49,370 nt of DNA from Virgibacillus oceani (lineage in GTDB: Bacteria > Bacillota > Bacilli > Bacillales > Amphibacillaceae): assembly GCF_014638995.1 (NCBI RefSeq), contig NZ_BMFR01000023.1, forward strand, positions 1-49,370, given 5' to 3'. Under the pieces are notes generated by a model. The model was not told the origin of the DNA and did not search any database. It was given only the letters and a program-made list of their open reading frames with translations. Both the position numbers and the translations under genes were made by a program. Shown here piece after piece: positions 23,650-32,693 of this stretch (positions are counted from its first letter, which is position 1; every line of letters starts with the position of its first letter).

Positions 23650-25824
23650 ATGAAAAACATCTTTAGAATTTTTAAAACTGATGGGAAAAATATCGGTACA
23701 AATTGGGTTGCAGCTATTTTAATCGGAGGATTGATATTGCTGCCTTCCCTTTATGCCTGGTTCAATATAAAAGCCTCATGGGACCCATACAGTCAAACCG
23801 ATCAGATTCCCGTTGGAGTAGTAAACGAGGATCAGGGTGCGATGGTTCGTGATCAGGAAATTCATGTTGGTGATGATTTAGTAGACACATTACAAAATAA
23901 TAACGATATGGACTGGCAATTTGTTGATCGTGATGAAGCGATGGATAAGGTTGATTATGGTGATTATTTCGCGGTGATCGTGATACCAAAAGATTTTTCC
24001 AAAAAGTTGAGTACCGTAATTAGTGATAATCCTAAAAAAGCAACAGTAGAGTATTATGTGAATGAAAAAATAAATGCAATTGCCCCAAAAATTACTGAAA
24101 AAGGAGCAAGCGTTATTGTTGAGCAAATCAGCAATAATTTTATAGCTACAGTTAATGGTGTCATTTTTGATCTATTCAATAATCTTGGTATTGAATTAGA
24201 ATCGAATTTGCCAGACATTAAACAATTTGAGGAGTACATTTTTACAATCGAAAAAAATCTGCCGGCAATTCATGACATGCTGAACGAATCGTTAACAGAT
24301 GCAGCAAATGCACAAGAGATAATAAATAAAGCACAGGGACTCGTACCGAAAGCTAAACAGGTGACAAACAACGGATTAGCGACAATTGACAGTACAACAG
24401 AATTTTTAACAAGTGCTGAAAATCGATTGAATGAAATGGCCCCTAAAATTGAAAACGATTTGATTAAAATTCGGGATATGGCCCAGAGTGCGGACAAATT
24501 TATTAGTGAGATTCAAAGTAAAAATGTTGATTTTAGCCAAGGTAAGGATATAGCTGCTCAGTTAAATGAACGGGTTAACGAACAACTAAAAACTATTGAA
24601 ACAATTGAAAAAGCATTAAGACAATTACAAGAGCAAAATCAAAATAATCAGGAACCTGACAATACCCAGCAACCAACGATTGACAATGCACTTAAACAGT
24701 TAGGAGCATTGAGAAACAGTTTGCAAAAGGTCCAGGAAAATGCCAAATTATTAACTGCTTTTATTGGAGAGAAAAAACAGGAGGCTGATCAAACACTTGC
24801 TGATTTGCAGCAATTAACACAAAACACACATACAAAAATAGATGCATTCATGAAAGAATACAAAGAAACGATTGAACCTACTGTTTTAAAAGAGGTTGCA
24901 AAAGCGAAAAGTACTTTAGCGAATGCAAGGGGGATATTAACAGATATTCAGCAGACAATTCCTGAAATGAAGCATATTCTGGCAAGAACAGAAGGCAACT
25001 TAGGGGAGGGTAAAGAGAAGTTAGAAGCAATTTCGGGGGAATTTCCTTATTTAAGCAATAAAATTAATCAATTGGCCGATCGTATTCGTGATATACAAGA
25101 TGAAACAGACATCAATGAAATCATTGAATTGCTGCAGAACGATCCTGAGGCTGAACGCAGTTTTTTTGCAGAGCCTGTGAAGCTTAATGAAAATAAGCTT
25201 TATCCGATTCCGAATTATGGATCAGGGATGACACCATTTTATACGACATTAGCTATATGGGTAGGAGCTTTGCTGCTTATTTCTTTATTGTCTGTGGATG
25301 TAGTTGGTTCAGAACAGTTTTCAGCGCAACAGATTTATTATGGACGATTTTTAACGTTTATGTGTATAGGTATATTGCAAACGTTGGTTGTAACAATTGG
25401 TGACATAGCATTATTAGATGTGTATATTCATGAATCATTATGGTTTATTTTGTTTGGTTTATTGATTAGCATTGTTTTCATGTCAATTGTGTATACATTG
25501 GTCTCGGTGTTTGGTGACGTTGGGAAAGCATTAGCGATCATATTGCTAGTGCTGCAAATTGCCGGTGCAGGTGGAACGTATCCAGTTGCACTGCTTCCTG
25601 AATTTTTCCAAATGATTCATCCCTTTTTGCCGTTTACGTATGCAATTGATTTAATGCGTGAAGCAGTTGGAGGAATTGTCTGGGATCGCGCGCTAAAAGA
25701 TATCGTGTACCTTATGATTTTTGGAATTGCAGCACTTTTGCTTGGGACATTTTTGAAAAAGCCAATCAATAAGAAAACGAAATTGCTGATGAAAAAATCG
25801 AAGGAATCGGGATTATTTCATTAA
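23650..25824 (+). CDS. YhgE/Pip-family membrane protein
   Basis: A large membrane protein (724 residues from ATG 23650) of the YhgE/phage-infection-protein family, distantly related to ABC-2 permeases. One N-terminal helix (about 15-35, VAAILIGGLILLPSLYAWFN), then the family motif around IPVGVVNEDQGA and a long extracytoplasmic region rich in Gln, Asn, Glu and Lys (about 190-530) likely to form coiled coil, then five to six C-terminal helices from about 540. In Lactococcus, Pip is a phage receptor; B. subtilis YhgE-type proteins have been linked to secretion of WXG100 effectors. RBS-like GAGGGCG upstream. No partner ATPase adjoins, but the LnrLMN-like exporter lies just upstream behind a repeat. 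Confidence 0.85.
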   Translation: MKNIFRIFKTDGKNIGTNWVAAILIGGLILLPSLYAWFNIKASWDPYSQTDQIPVGVVNEDQGAMVRDQEIHVGDDLVDTLQNNNDMDWQFVDRDEAMDKVDYGDYFAVIVIPKDFSKKLSTVISDNPKKATVEYYVNEKINAIAPKITEKGASVIVEQISNNFIATVNGVIFDLFNNLGIELESNLPDIKQFEEYIFTIEKNLPAIHDMLNESLTDAANAQEIINKAQGLVPKAKQVTNNGLATIDSTTEFLTSAENRLNEMAPKIENDLIKIRDMAQSADKFISEIQSKNVDFSQGKDIAAQLNERVNEQLKTIETIEKALRQLQEQNQNNQEPDNTQQPTIDNALKQLGALRNSLQKVQENAKLLTAFIGEKKQEADQTLADLQQLTQNTHTKIDAFMKEYKETIEPTVLKEVAKAKSTLANARGILTDIQQTIPEMKHILARTEGNLGEGKEKLEAISGEFPYLSNKINQLADRIRDIQDETDINEIIELLQNDPEAERSFFAEPVKLNENKLYPIPNYGSGMTPFYTTLAIWVGALLLISLLSVDVVGSEQFSAQQIYYGRFLTFMCIGILQTLVVTIGDIALLDVYIHESLWFILFGLLISIVFMSIVYTLVSVFGDVGKALAIILLVLQIAGAGGTYPVALLPEFFQMIHPFLPFTYAIDLMREAVGGIVWDRALKDIVYLMIFGIAALLLGTFLKKPINKKTKLLMKKSKESGLFH

Positions 25825-25878
25825 GTTCGCATGTATAGTAAAGTAGAAACAGAGATGTATAAAAAAGGAGCGATCATT

Positions 25879-26370
25879 TTGCCGATAAATGAACAAGCAC
25901 GTGAGGCATTATTAGCAGAGGTTACTGGGGTTTCAGATGATGACTTAAATAAAAAGCCTGATGAACATAGCTGGTCAATGAAGCAAGTACTTGAACATTT
26001 ATTTCTCATGGAAGGTGCAATTGTGAAAACGATTGAGGATCAGCTGGAACATGGTGAGGTTGTAAATGCCAAGGCGAGGCCAATTGAATTGACAGTTGAT
26101 CGAACCAAGAAGGTTAATGCACCTGATTATACTGTCCCATCCGACGAATTTGCAACACTTGATGAGATGGAATTAAAACTTGAAGCTTCCCATCAGGGTC
26201 TGCTAAAATTAACGGCTAATGCAGACGAAATTGCGCTTAAGCGTAAAGGTTTTCCTCATCCAGTTTTTGGTCAAATGAGTCTGAAACAGTGGATCCCTTT
26301 TGTTGGATGGCATGAGAAAAGACATACATTGCAAATTATTGAAATCAAAGAGCAATTGGGATTAGCCTAA
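25879..26370 (+). CDS. DinB/YfiT-like metal-dependent protein
   Basis: A 163-residue four-helix-bundle protein of the DinB superfamily. The metal-site histidines are His40 (QVLEHLFLMEG) and two late ones in GWHEKRHTLQI. TTG 25879 is taken as start because AAAGGAG lies eight bases upstream; the frame is open further left but without RBS. Some family members are thiol-S-transferases (bacillithiol or mycothiol), others uncharacterised. It begins 54 bases after the YhgE-like gene and ends at a perfect hairpin. Function unassigned. Confidence 0.78.
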   Translation: MPINEQAREALLAEVTGVSDDDLNKKPDEHSWSMKQVLEHLFLMEGAIVKTIEDQLEHGEVVNAKARPIELTVDRTKKVNAPDYTVPSDEFATLDEMELKLEASHQGLLKLTANADEIALKRKGFPHPVFGQMSLKQWIPFVGWHEKRHTLQIIEIKEQLGLA

Positions 26371-26375
26371 ATATT

Positions 26376-26406
26376 AAAGGAGCAGCGTATTATTGGCTGC
26401 TCCTTT
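26376..26406 (+). terminator. Terminator of the DinB-like gene
   Basis: AAAGGAGCAGC pairs perfectly with GCTGCTCCTTT over a nine-base loop; the T-tail is inside the stem. Confidence 0.78.
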
Positions 26407-26561
26407 AATTAAAATTCGTGAAATCAGCACTTATCAAGGGTATAATTACCTATAAAAAGTAGATTGTCAAGAAGTACCAGTAAATTACTAGGTCAATTTT
26501 CCCAAAAACACCTGAAAGTTTTATATACTATATATAGAGAATGCTAGAAAGGGGAGTATTT

Positions 26562-27518
26562 GTGAAACGGAAAAAATGGCTGAAAATTACTATAGGGATA
26601 GTAATTGTCCTATTAATCATAAATGTTATCGCTAGTTTTTACTTTTATAATCTAGCAATTGATCGTAATCAAAAAGATTTTTTGCAGGGAAACCAAGATT
26701 TAGAGGTTTCTGCTGAGGCAATGGAAGTGTTTTTCGATGGTGACTGGCGTGATTGGGTAAGCAGCCAGCAGTTCGAGGAGATAGAAATGACATCCTATGA
26801 TGGATTGAAGCTGCAAGGCTATTACTTAGAAGCGAAGGAACCAACGAATAAAACAGTCATTCTTGCACACGGCTATCTCGGAAATGGCAAGGATATGGGT
26901 TTATACGCACAATTTTATTATGAAAATCTTGGCTATAATGTGCTGATGCCTGATGCACGTGGTCACGGGCAAAGTGAAGGGGATTATATCGGATTTGGCT
27001 GGCATGATCGATTAGATTATGTTGACTGGGTTAATTTAATGATTGATAAATTAGGACCTGATACAGAAATAGTGCTTCATGGTGTTTCGATGGGGGCAGC
27101 GACTGTATTAATGGCTAGTGGAGAAGAGCTCCCCAATAATGTGAAAGCTATTATTTCGGATAGCGCATATACGAGTGTTAGAGATATGTTTGCCTATCAA
27201 ATGAAGCGGATGTACCATTTACCAACATTCCCTATACTACCAAGTACGAGCGTAGTGACGAAAATGAAGGCAGGCTATTCGCTGTCTGAGGCGTCGGCGT
27301 TAGATCAAGTTAAAAAAGCAGAAGCTCCAATATTATATGTCCACGGAAATTCGGATACATTTGTTCCTGCTGCAATGTCAGAAAAACTTTATGAAAATAC
27401 GAAAAGTGAAGCAGAGCTCATGACAGTGGATGGAGCGGGACATGGTGAAGCATTTGTTGTAGACAGGGAACGGTATGAAAATAAATTAATGGAGTTTTTG
27501 GGTGAGTATGTAAAATAA
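26562..27518 (+). CDS. Alpha/beta hydrolase, membrane-anchored (YqkD-like)
   Basis: Starts at GTG 26562 behind AAAGGGGAG; an in-frame ATG at 26541 precedes the RBS. The 318-residue protein has one N-terminal membrane helix (about 8-28, basic inside) and an extracellular hydrolase domain with HGYLGNGKD (oxyanion region), DARGHGQSEGDY, the nucleophile elbow HGVSMGAAT, an acid in HGNSDTFVP and the last His in GAGHGEAF. This is complete serine-hydrolase machinery. B. subtilis YqkD has the same plan. Substrate unknown. Single gene with its own terminator. Confidence 0.85.
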   Translation: MKRKKWLKITIGIVIVLLIINVIASFYFYNLAIDRNQKDFLQGNQDLEVSAEAMEVFFDGDWRDWVSSQQFEEIEMTSYDGLKLQGYYLEAKEPTNKTVILAHGYLGNGKDMGLYAQFYYENLGYNVLMPDARGHGQSEGDYIGFGWHDRLDYVDWVNLMIDKLGPDTEIVLHGVSMGAATVLMASGEELPNNVKAIISDSAYTSVRDMFAYQMKRMYHLPTFPILPSTSVVTKMKAGYSLSEASALDQVKKAEAPILYVHGNSDTFVPAAMSEKLYENTKSEAELMTVDGAGHGEAFVVDRERYENKLMEFLGEYVK

Positions 27519-27546
27519 GCAGCCATTATGGCTGCTTATTTTTTTG
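27514..27546 (+). terminator. Terminator of the alpha/beta hydrolase gene
   Basis: AATAAGCAGCC pairs with GGCTGCTTATT over a five-base loop, then a T-run. The stem includes the stop codon. Confidence 0.9.
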
Positions 27547-27646
27547 TAGGCAGGGAAAGAGTTGGCACCATTTAGCTGAATCAGTGGTTATGTTATACAT
27601 AATTAAAGTCTGAAGCATAAAGCATTAGCCAACAATCTATCATTTA

Positions 27647-29644
27647 TTATAAATATCTTTCAAACCAACCGCAAATGTGATTTAAGCGTTCCATCCTCAT
27701 CGCAGGATTCCCACTTCTGCTAAGTTCATGATTTGCACCCGGGAAGCGGACAAATTCAACTTCTTTTTTCAAATGCTTTAATGCGATAAAAAGCTGCTCT
27801 CCTTGCTCGATTGGGCAGCGAAGATCTTGTTCGCCATGCACAATTAACAATGGGGTTTCGACATTATCGACATATTTTAATGGGGAAAATTCCCATAGTT
27901 TAGCAGGATTATTTAATCGACTTTCACCAAGCTCCCAATCCGTAAAGAAATATCCAATGTCACTTACACCGTAAAAGCTTAGCCAGTTACTGATCGAACG
28001 TTGTGTAACAGCTGCTTTGAAACGATTTGTATGACCAACTATCCAGTTCGTCATGAAGCCGCCATAACTGCCTCCCGTTACACCAAGACGGTCTTTATCA
28101 ATAAAGTCATAGTTATCAAGTGCATAATCGACTGCTGTCATCAGATCAGTATAATCACTTCCGCCATAGTCAGTACGGCATGCATCAACAAAATCTTGTC
28201 CATACCCGTGACTTCCTCTCGGGTTTGTATACAATACAACGTACCCTTTTGCTGCTAGTAATTGCAGTTCATGGAAAAACGTTTGGCCGTACATTGCATG
28301 CGGTCCACCATGGATTTCTAATATTAACGGATATTTTTCTTTTTCCTCATATCCATATGGGTGCAGAAGCCAGCCCTGAATTTCCCAGCCATCTTCAGCA
28401 GTGACAGTTATTGTTTCTGGATCAGCCAAACTGACCTCGTCCAGCAGCTGTGCGTTAGCATTTGTTAATCGTGTTAATTCGGAATTCTTAAGCAGATAAT
28501 AATTGCATGGGTTTGTTGGGGTGCTTATCCCCAAGATAAATGTATCCGTGTTGTCATCGTACGTAAATCCAAATACATGGTTATTATCTTTGTATAGTAC
28601 GTCAATATTTCCATTTAAATCTGCTTGATAAAGTCCAGTTGCACCAAAGTCAGTGGCAATAAGATATAATTTATCCTCATTTTTAGACCAAACAGGTCCT
28701 GCTGATGATTGGCCCATACGGGTATCACCAATCATTACATCGCCAAGCTGCAAATCGATCGATTCACTCAAACATGCTCGTTCTTTTGTCACTGCATCAA
28801 ATATGAACAACTCGCTTAACGTTGCACCACTGTATGCATATTCATGGCCAAAGCACGCAATTTTATCTCCGCTTGGGGAGAAGCTGGCATTACCATATGC
28901 ACCTTTACCGTCAGTCAATTTGGTAACTTCTTTAGTTGATATATTTAAGAGAAACAGATCGTTTGTATGTTGATAATCGGCATCGTCATCTAGGTTTGCT
29001 GAAAATAATACAAGATTTCCATCTGGAGAGATATCTTCGTATCCATGGTCTGTATTATTAGATGTTAATTGTTTAAATGATTTTTCCTCAATATTAAACA
29101 GCACCAATTGAGCTCTTTTATGATCATGAAATCCCTTTGCATCGGATTTATGTTTTAATCGGTCAATCACAATTGGTTCTTGTGCTTTTTGATCTTTTTC
29201 ATGTTGCCGTTCTTCCTTTGATTGTTCCTTTTGATCTTGTACATTGTCTAATGCGTTCAACTCAGCCGTAAAAATAATATAGTTGCCATCCTTTGACCAC
29301 TCAGGGTTAACAGCACCATGTTTGAAAAAAGTAATTTGGCGCGCTTCACCACCATTTACCGGTACTAGCCAAATTTGCGGAGTGCCGCTTCGTGTAGATT
29401 GAAAAACGATGCTTTTGCCATCCGGGGAGTAGCGTGGATGACTGTTTTTATCATGGCCAAACGTCCATTGCTGTGGTTCCGTAGTAGTTGATTGAATAAA
29501 AATCTGTGATTGATATTCCTTCTCGTCATTTACAGTTGTGGATACAAATGCATACGATTCCCCGTTTGGCGCAAATTGTGGGTCGCTGTATACTGCGATT
29601 TTTGTTAAATCTTCTACTGTTAGAGCACGATTCAAATTTGTCAT
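27647..29644 (-). CDS. S9-family prolyl oligopeptidase-type peptidase (YuxL-like)
   Basis: Serine peptidase with an N-terminal beta-propeller built of WD40/TolB-like repeats (for example HPRYSPDGKSIVFQSTRSG, ASFSPSGDKIACFG; residues about 15-400) and a C-terminal alpha/beta-hydrolase domain. Catalytic residues: Ser526 (GGSYGGF), Asp607 (HGEQD) and His639 (GANHE). It is 665 residues from ATG 29644, which has GGAGG upstream; the longer frame to 29677 has no RBS. No signal peptide, so cytoplasmic. Acylaminoacyl- or oligopeptidase activity is expected. It is the size of B. subtilis YuxL. Confidence 0.9.
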   Translation of the reverse strand: MTNLNRALTVEDLTKIAVYSDPQFAPNGESYAFVSTTVNDEKEYQSQIFIQSTTTEPQQWTFGHDKNSHPRYSPDGKSIVFQSTRSGTPQIWLVPVNGGEARQITFFKHGAVNPEWSKDGNYIIFTAELNALDNVQDQKEQSKEERQHEKDQKAQEPIVIDRLKHKSDAKGFHDHKRAQLVLFNIEEKSFKQLTSNNTDHGYEDISPDGNLVLFSANLDDDADYQHTNDLFLLNISTKEVTKLTDGKGAYGNASFSPSGDKIACFGHEYAYSGATLSELFIFDAVTKERACLSESIDLQLGDVMIGDTRMGQSSAGPVWSKNEDKLYLIATDFGATGLYQADLNGNIDVLYKDNNHVFGFTYDDNTDTFILGISTPTNPCNYYLLKNSELTRLTNANAQLLDEVSLADPETITVTAEDGWEIQGWLLHPYGYEEKEKYPLILEIHGGPHAMYGQTFFHELQLLAAKGYVVLYTNPRGSHGYGQDFVDACRTDYGGSDYTDLMTAVDYALDNYDFIDKDRLGVTGGSYGGFMTNWIVGHTNRFKAAVTQRSISNWLSFYGVSDIGYFFTDWELGESRLNNPAKLWEFSPLKYVDNVETPLLIVHGEQDLRCPIEQGEQLFIALKHLKKEVEFVRFPGANHELSRSGNPAMRMERLNHICGWFERYL

Positions 29645-29739
29645 AAGAAGACCTCCATGTATGTAAATAGATTTCAAGTTTCATTAATTCTAAACTATTT
29701 CGAGTTACGAATCAATTGGAATGATAGAAATTTTTAGAA

Positions 29740-30246
29740 TTATTTCATTAAATTAGTTACAAATTCATGTGTTTGTTTGGGCGTGGTAAAAATGTGGATT
29801 GTCGTGTTACTCAGTTGATTTAACTTTTCATATATGGCTTTAGCCTTTTTCCTGTTGAATTGATATACCCATTGAATGAACTCAATATCAAGCTTTTCAG
29901 GGCAGTCTTGCCCCATATCCGGCCGTGTTTTCCCGTGATATTGAATGCGTCTTTTTAGGACTCCGTAAAGACAGCGAATTGTTTTATAATGAAGAAAAAC
30001 AACGGTATCCGCTTCTTTTAATCGTATATCCATTGTTGCACTATAATTGCCGTCGATAATCCATGCTTCGTTTTGAATAATTCTCTTTTGCTCCGAGATT
30101 AAATCAGCACGTTCGATTGGTTGCCATCCTGGTTTCCAAAAAATTGCGTCTAAATGATGTACTGGGATATGTAAAATGTCACCTAATTGTCTGGCTAATG
30201 TAGACTTTCCAGCACCGCTGCCACCTATGATTAAAATTTTCCTCAT
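29740..30246 (-). CDS. P-loop kinase-like protein ('topology modulation protein' / FlaR type)
   Basis: A 168-residue nucleotide-binding protein with a clear Walker A (GGSGAGKST, 8-16), an adenylate-kinase-like LARQLGDILHIPVHHLDAIFWKPGW substrate region and WIIDGNYSATM. The family is often labelled 'DNA topology modulation protein FlaR' from an old link to DNA supercoiling, but by fold it is a small nucleotide/small-molecule kinase. The RBS on the minus strand is GGGGGA. It lies between the peptidase and dat, probably transcribed on its own. Real substrate not known. Confidence 0.8.
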   Translation of the reverse strand: MRKILIIGGSGAGKSTLARQLGDILHIPVHHLDAIFWKPGWQPIERADLISEQKRIIQNEAWIIDGNYSATMDIRLKEADTVVFLHYKTIRCLYGVLKRRIQYHGKTRPDMGQDCPEKLDIEFIQWVYQFNRKKAKAIYEKLNQLSNTTIHIFTTPKQTHEFVTNLMK

Positions 30247-30429
30247 AAAATCCCCCTTATTAGTTAATTATTTTTGATAAAGTTGTTTCTTTATTAAAAG
30301 GACAAATCTGTGACGTAAATGGTGTGTGGTTATGCATTTATATGAATTGGATGTATGAAGAAGTAATATTTTAACATAAGATTCAGAAGAATGCTAAATA
30401 GTGCTAAATCTTATACTATTTTTATTATC

Positions 30430-30498
30430 AAAAAGAAAAATCCGAACTAATACAAGAATTCATAGTTCGGATTTCTTTTTGACTAAAATACTTTTATC
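30430..30498 (-). terminator. dat terminator (copy 2 of a duplicated terminator)
   Basis: On the minus strand AAATCCGAACTA pairs with TAGTTCGGATTT, followed by TTCTTTTT. It lies directly after the dat stop. The sequence matches 2974-3049 in inverted orientation, with one mismatch over 43 bases. Confidence 0.88.
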
Positions 30499-30507
30499 AA
30501 AGCCACT

Positions 30508-31383
30508 TTATTCAGCTGCCATCTTATGTGCTGATGAGATATGCGCATCTCTTTCATATTCTGTCTGAAGCTGTTTCGTAATGTTTCCAGGTTTGCCGTC
30601 AGCTACAAGATTACCGTCAACTTGGATAATAGGCATGATTTCGGATGTGCTGCTTGTTAAAAATAATTCATCTGCTGCTCCAATGTCTTCAATAGAAAAT
30701 CCATTCTCCATAAAAGGTATTTTCAAATCATTAGCAAACTTTTCGACACTTATTCTTACACAGCCATGTAAAATATTTTTTCTGATAGGATGGGTGTGAA
30801 TCGCTCCGTCTTTCACTAGATAGACATTCGATGCACTGCATTCCGTTACGAAGCCATCTTTATGAAGAATTGCTTCATAACAGCCCTGTTCTTTTGCCTC
30901 CTGCTTTGCTAAAACATTTGGCAATAGATTCAAGCTTTTGATATAGCAATTTTCCCAGCGCGTGTCCCGATGGGTAATGGTGGAAACACCACTTCCTAAA
31001 AGCTCAACATTTCGGGGAAGGGGCTGCACATATGCATATACATTTGCCGCAACATCAAGCGGAAAGACATGGTCCCTAGGTGCTGAACCACGTGTTGCTT
31101 GAAGATATACCTTAGCATCTGTAGTAACATTGTTCTCTTTCAATAAATCCATTAAAAGGCTGCTAATTTCTTCTTTGGTAAACGGCAAATTAATTTTCAC
31201 TGCTTCCGCAGATCGGAATAAACGTGTTATATGTTCATTAAGTAAATAATAGTTTCCACTATAGATACGAATCACTTCATACACGCCATCCCCAAATTGT
31301 AATCCGCGTTCTTCAAACGGATAATTGAGCTTGTCACGTTGGATGAATTTTGTTTGTGACAGCATGATTGGATAGATAGACAT
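30508..31383 (-). CDS. dat: D-amino-acid transaminase
   Basis: PLP-dependent class IV aminotransferase that makes D-glutamate from D-alanine and 2-oxoglutarate for the cell wall. Family signs: YPFEERGLQFGDGVYEVIR at the N-terminus, the PLP Lys149 (YIKSLNLLPNVLAKQEA), ECSASNVYLV, and the phosphate-binding SSTSEIMPI. It is 291 residues, slightly longer at the C-terminus than B. subtilis Dat (YheM). The ATG has GGAGGC upstream on the minus strand. It is divergent from fnr across 176 bases that contain the Fnr box. Confidence 0.92.
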   Translation of the reverse strand: MSIYPIMLSQTKFIQRDKLNYPFEERGLQFGDGVYEVIRIYSGNYYLLNEHITRLFRSAEAVKINLPFTKEEISSLLMDLLKENNVTTDAKVYLQATRGSAPRDHVFPLDVAANVYAYVQPLPRNVELLGSGVSTITHRDTRWENCYIKSLNLLPNVLAKQEAKEQGCYEAILHKDGFVTECSASNVYLVKDGAIHTHPIRKNILHGCVRISVEKFANDLKIPFMENGFSIEDIGAADELFLTSSTSEIMPIIQVDGNLVADGKPGNITKQLQTEYERDAHISSAHKMAAE

Positions 31384-31485
31384 TCTGACGCCTCCTAAAA
31401 AAGCATATGCCTATTTTATAACTTCCTTTTCACCTTGTAAATGGACTTCTAGTGTTAAAATTTTTACAATTATTTTTCAATATAT

Positions 31486-31501
31486 AGTGATAAACGTCAC
31501 A
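31486..31501 (+). promoter_or_regulatory. Fnr/Crp-type binding site upstream of fnr
   Basis: AGTGATAAACGTCACA fits TGTGA-N6-TCACA with one mismatch. Its centre lies about 41.5 bases before the start expected from the TATAAT at 31523-31528 (start near 31535), the spacing of a class II activator site. It suggests autoactivation by the encoded Fnr. Confidence 0.72.
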
Positions 31502-31559
31502 GAATTGGTTTAGTAAGTTATATATAATGGAAATAGTTAACAAAAAGGACGTGATTTAG

Positions 31560-32249
31560 GTGGAGCCTTTACTGCAACGAATCGACTCATATGATTATGA
31601 TATGCTGCTTGCCAATTCTAAGCGAAAACATGTAAAAAAATATGAATTTATTTTTAAAGAGGGAAGCACTGCCGAGTATTTATATTTTATACATAAAGGG
31701 CAAATCCGTATGCTTAAAGAATTGGGATTGCATAAAGAAATTACAATTTTCATACGTGATGAAAAGGATGCTTTCGGTGAAATAGGAATCTTTAGCGGGA
31801 ATAGCTATTCGAATTCAGCACAAGCTTTGATGGATAGTGTTTTATATTACATTGAAAAAAGAGAAATGGAATCGATTATAGCACAAAATGGGAAACTTGG
31901 TCTGCATTTTACAAGATGGATTGCGGAATCTTTAGAAGCAAGCAAAGCAAAAATTCGTGACTTTTTAGCGTTTGGTTCAGAGGGAGCTATTGCCTCTGTC
32001 TTTGTCCGGTATGCTAATATGTATGGAGTTGTTACACCATCAGGCATTCGAATTACAGAAGCGGTACTAATTCGGGATATTAGTAAGCATATTGGTATTT
32101 CCAGAGAGACAGTTAGCCGAATCGTCAATAAATGGAAAGGGCAGGGGATTTTGGCGAATGAAAGCAAGTACTATTTAATTAAAGACATAACTTATTTTAA
32201 GAAGATACTGCTTTGTGAAAAATGTGGTGTCAAAAATTGTGTGTTGTAG
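31560..32249 (+). CDS. fnr: Fnr-type anaerobic transcription regulator
   Basis: Crp/Fnr-family DNA-binding regulator, 229 residues from GTG 31560 (RBS AAGGACGTG). It has an N-terminal cyclic-nucleotide-binding-type sensor domain, a long dimer helix (about 118-140) and a C-terminal winged HTH with ISKHIGISRETVSRIVNKW as recognition region. The last residues form Cys219-x2-Cys222-x4-Cys227, the same spacing as the three cluster-ligating cysteines of B. subtilis Fnr (recalled as 227/230/235), so an oxygen-sensitive [4Fe-4S] cluster at the C-terminus is likely. A matching binding site lies in its own promoter. Targets such as narK, narGHJI or fermentation genes are not in this window. Confidence 0.87.
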   Translation: MEPLLQRIDSYDYDMLLANSKRKHVKKYEFIFKEGSTAEYLYFIHKGQIRMLKELGLHKEITIFIRDEKDAFGEIGIFSGNSYSNSAQALMDSVLYYIEKREMESIIAQNGKLGLHFTRWIAESLEASKAKIRDFLAFGSEGAIASVFVRYANMYGVVTPSGIRITEAVLIRDISKHIGISRETVSRIVNKWKGQGILANESKYYLIKDITYFKKILLCEKCGVKNCVL

Positions 32250-32320
32250 GGGTAACTTAGATTTAATGTACCCCTTTATAAATGTAATTCGCGTAAAAAT
32301 AAAAAATCGACAATCTTCTA

Positions 32321-32349
32321 TTGATTAATTAGAATGAAGTTGCTATAAT
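32321..32349 (+). promoter_or_regulatory. Promoter of the tRNA-Gly transcript
   Basis: TTGATT, 17 bases, TATAAT (32344-32349). The start would be near 32356, giving a leader of about 118 bases before the mature tRNA. The leader has AAGCC/TTGGCTT and GATTTACC-type pairings of unknown role. Confidence 0.78.
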
Positions 32350-32473
32350 TAAAAGCACGTTGAAAAATTAAGCCGACTTTTCACAGGTGGGTAGGATAGG
32401 TAAAATTTGGCTTGCCTTATAGATTGATTTACCTAAAATGCAGATGCATTTTCAGCCATTTTAATATTTTTAT

Positions 32474-32547
32474 GCGGGTGTAGTTTAGTGGTAAAACCTC
32501 AGCCTTCCAAGCTGATGATGTGAGTTCGATTCTCATCACCCGCTCCA
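32474..32547 (+). tRNA. tRNA-Gly (anticodon TCC)
   Basis: Full cloverleaf: acceptor GCGGGTG/CACCCGC with encoded CCA, a D-arm with GTTTAGTGGTA, anticodon loop CTTCCAA giving anticodon TCC, and T-loop TTCGATT. It is flanked by a strong promoter upstream and a terminator downstream, so it is a single-tRNA transcript. Confidence 0.96.
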
Positions 32548-32561
32548 TATACATATGTCTT

Positions 32562-32607
32562 AACGCAGTGTTTCGTAACATAAACTTACGAAGCGTTGCG
32601 TTTTTAT
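32562..32607 (+). terminator. Terminator of the tRNA-Gly transcript
   Basis: AACGCA...TTCGTAA pairs with TTACGAA...TGCGTT over a seven-base loop, followed by TTTTTATTTT. Confidence 0.85.
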
Positions 32608-32693
32608 TTTGATTAATTTTTTTCTTTACTTGAATTACAGGGTTTTTAGATAGTATTCTTTAAGATGAAGTCAATTAAAATCGAGGGATTAAT

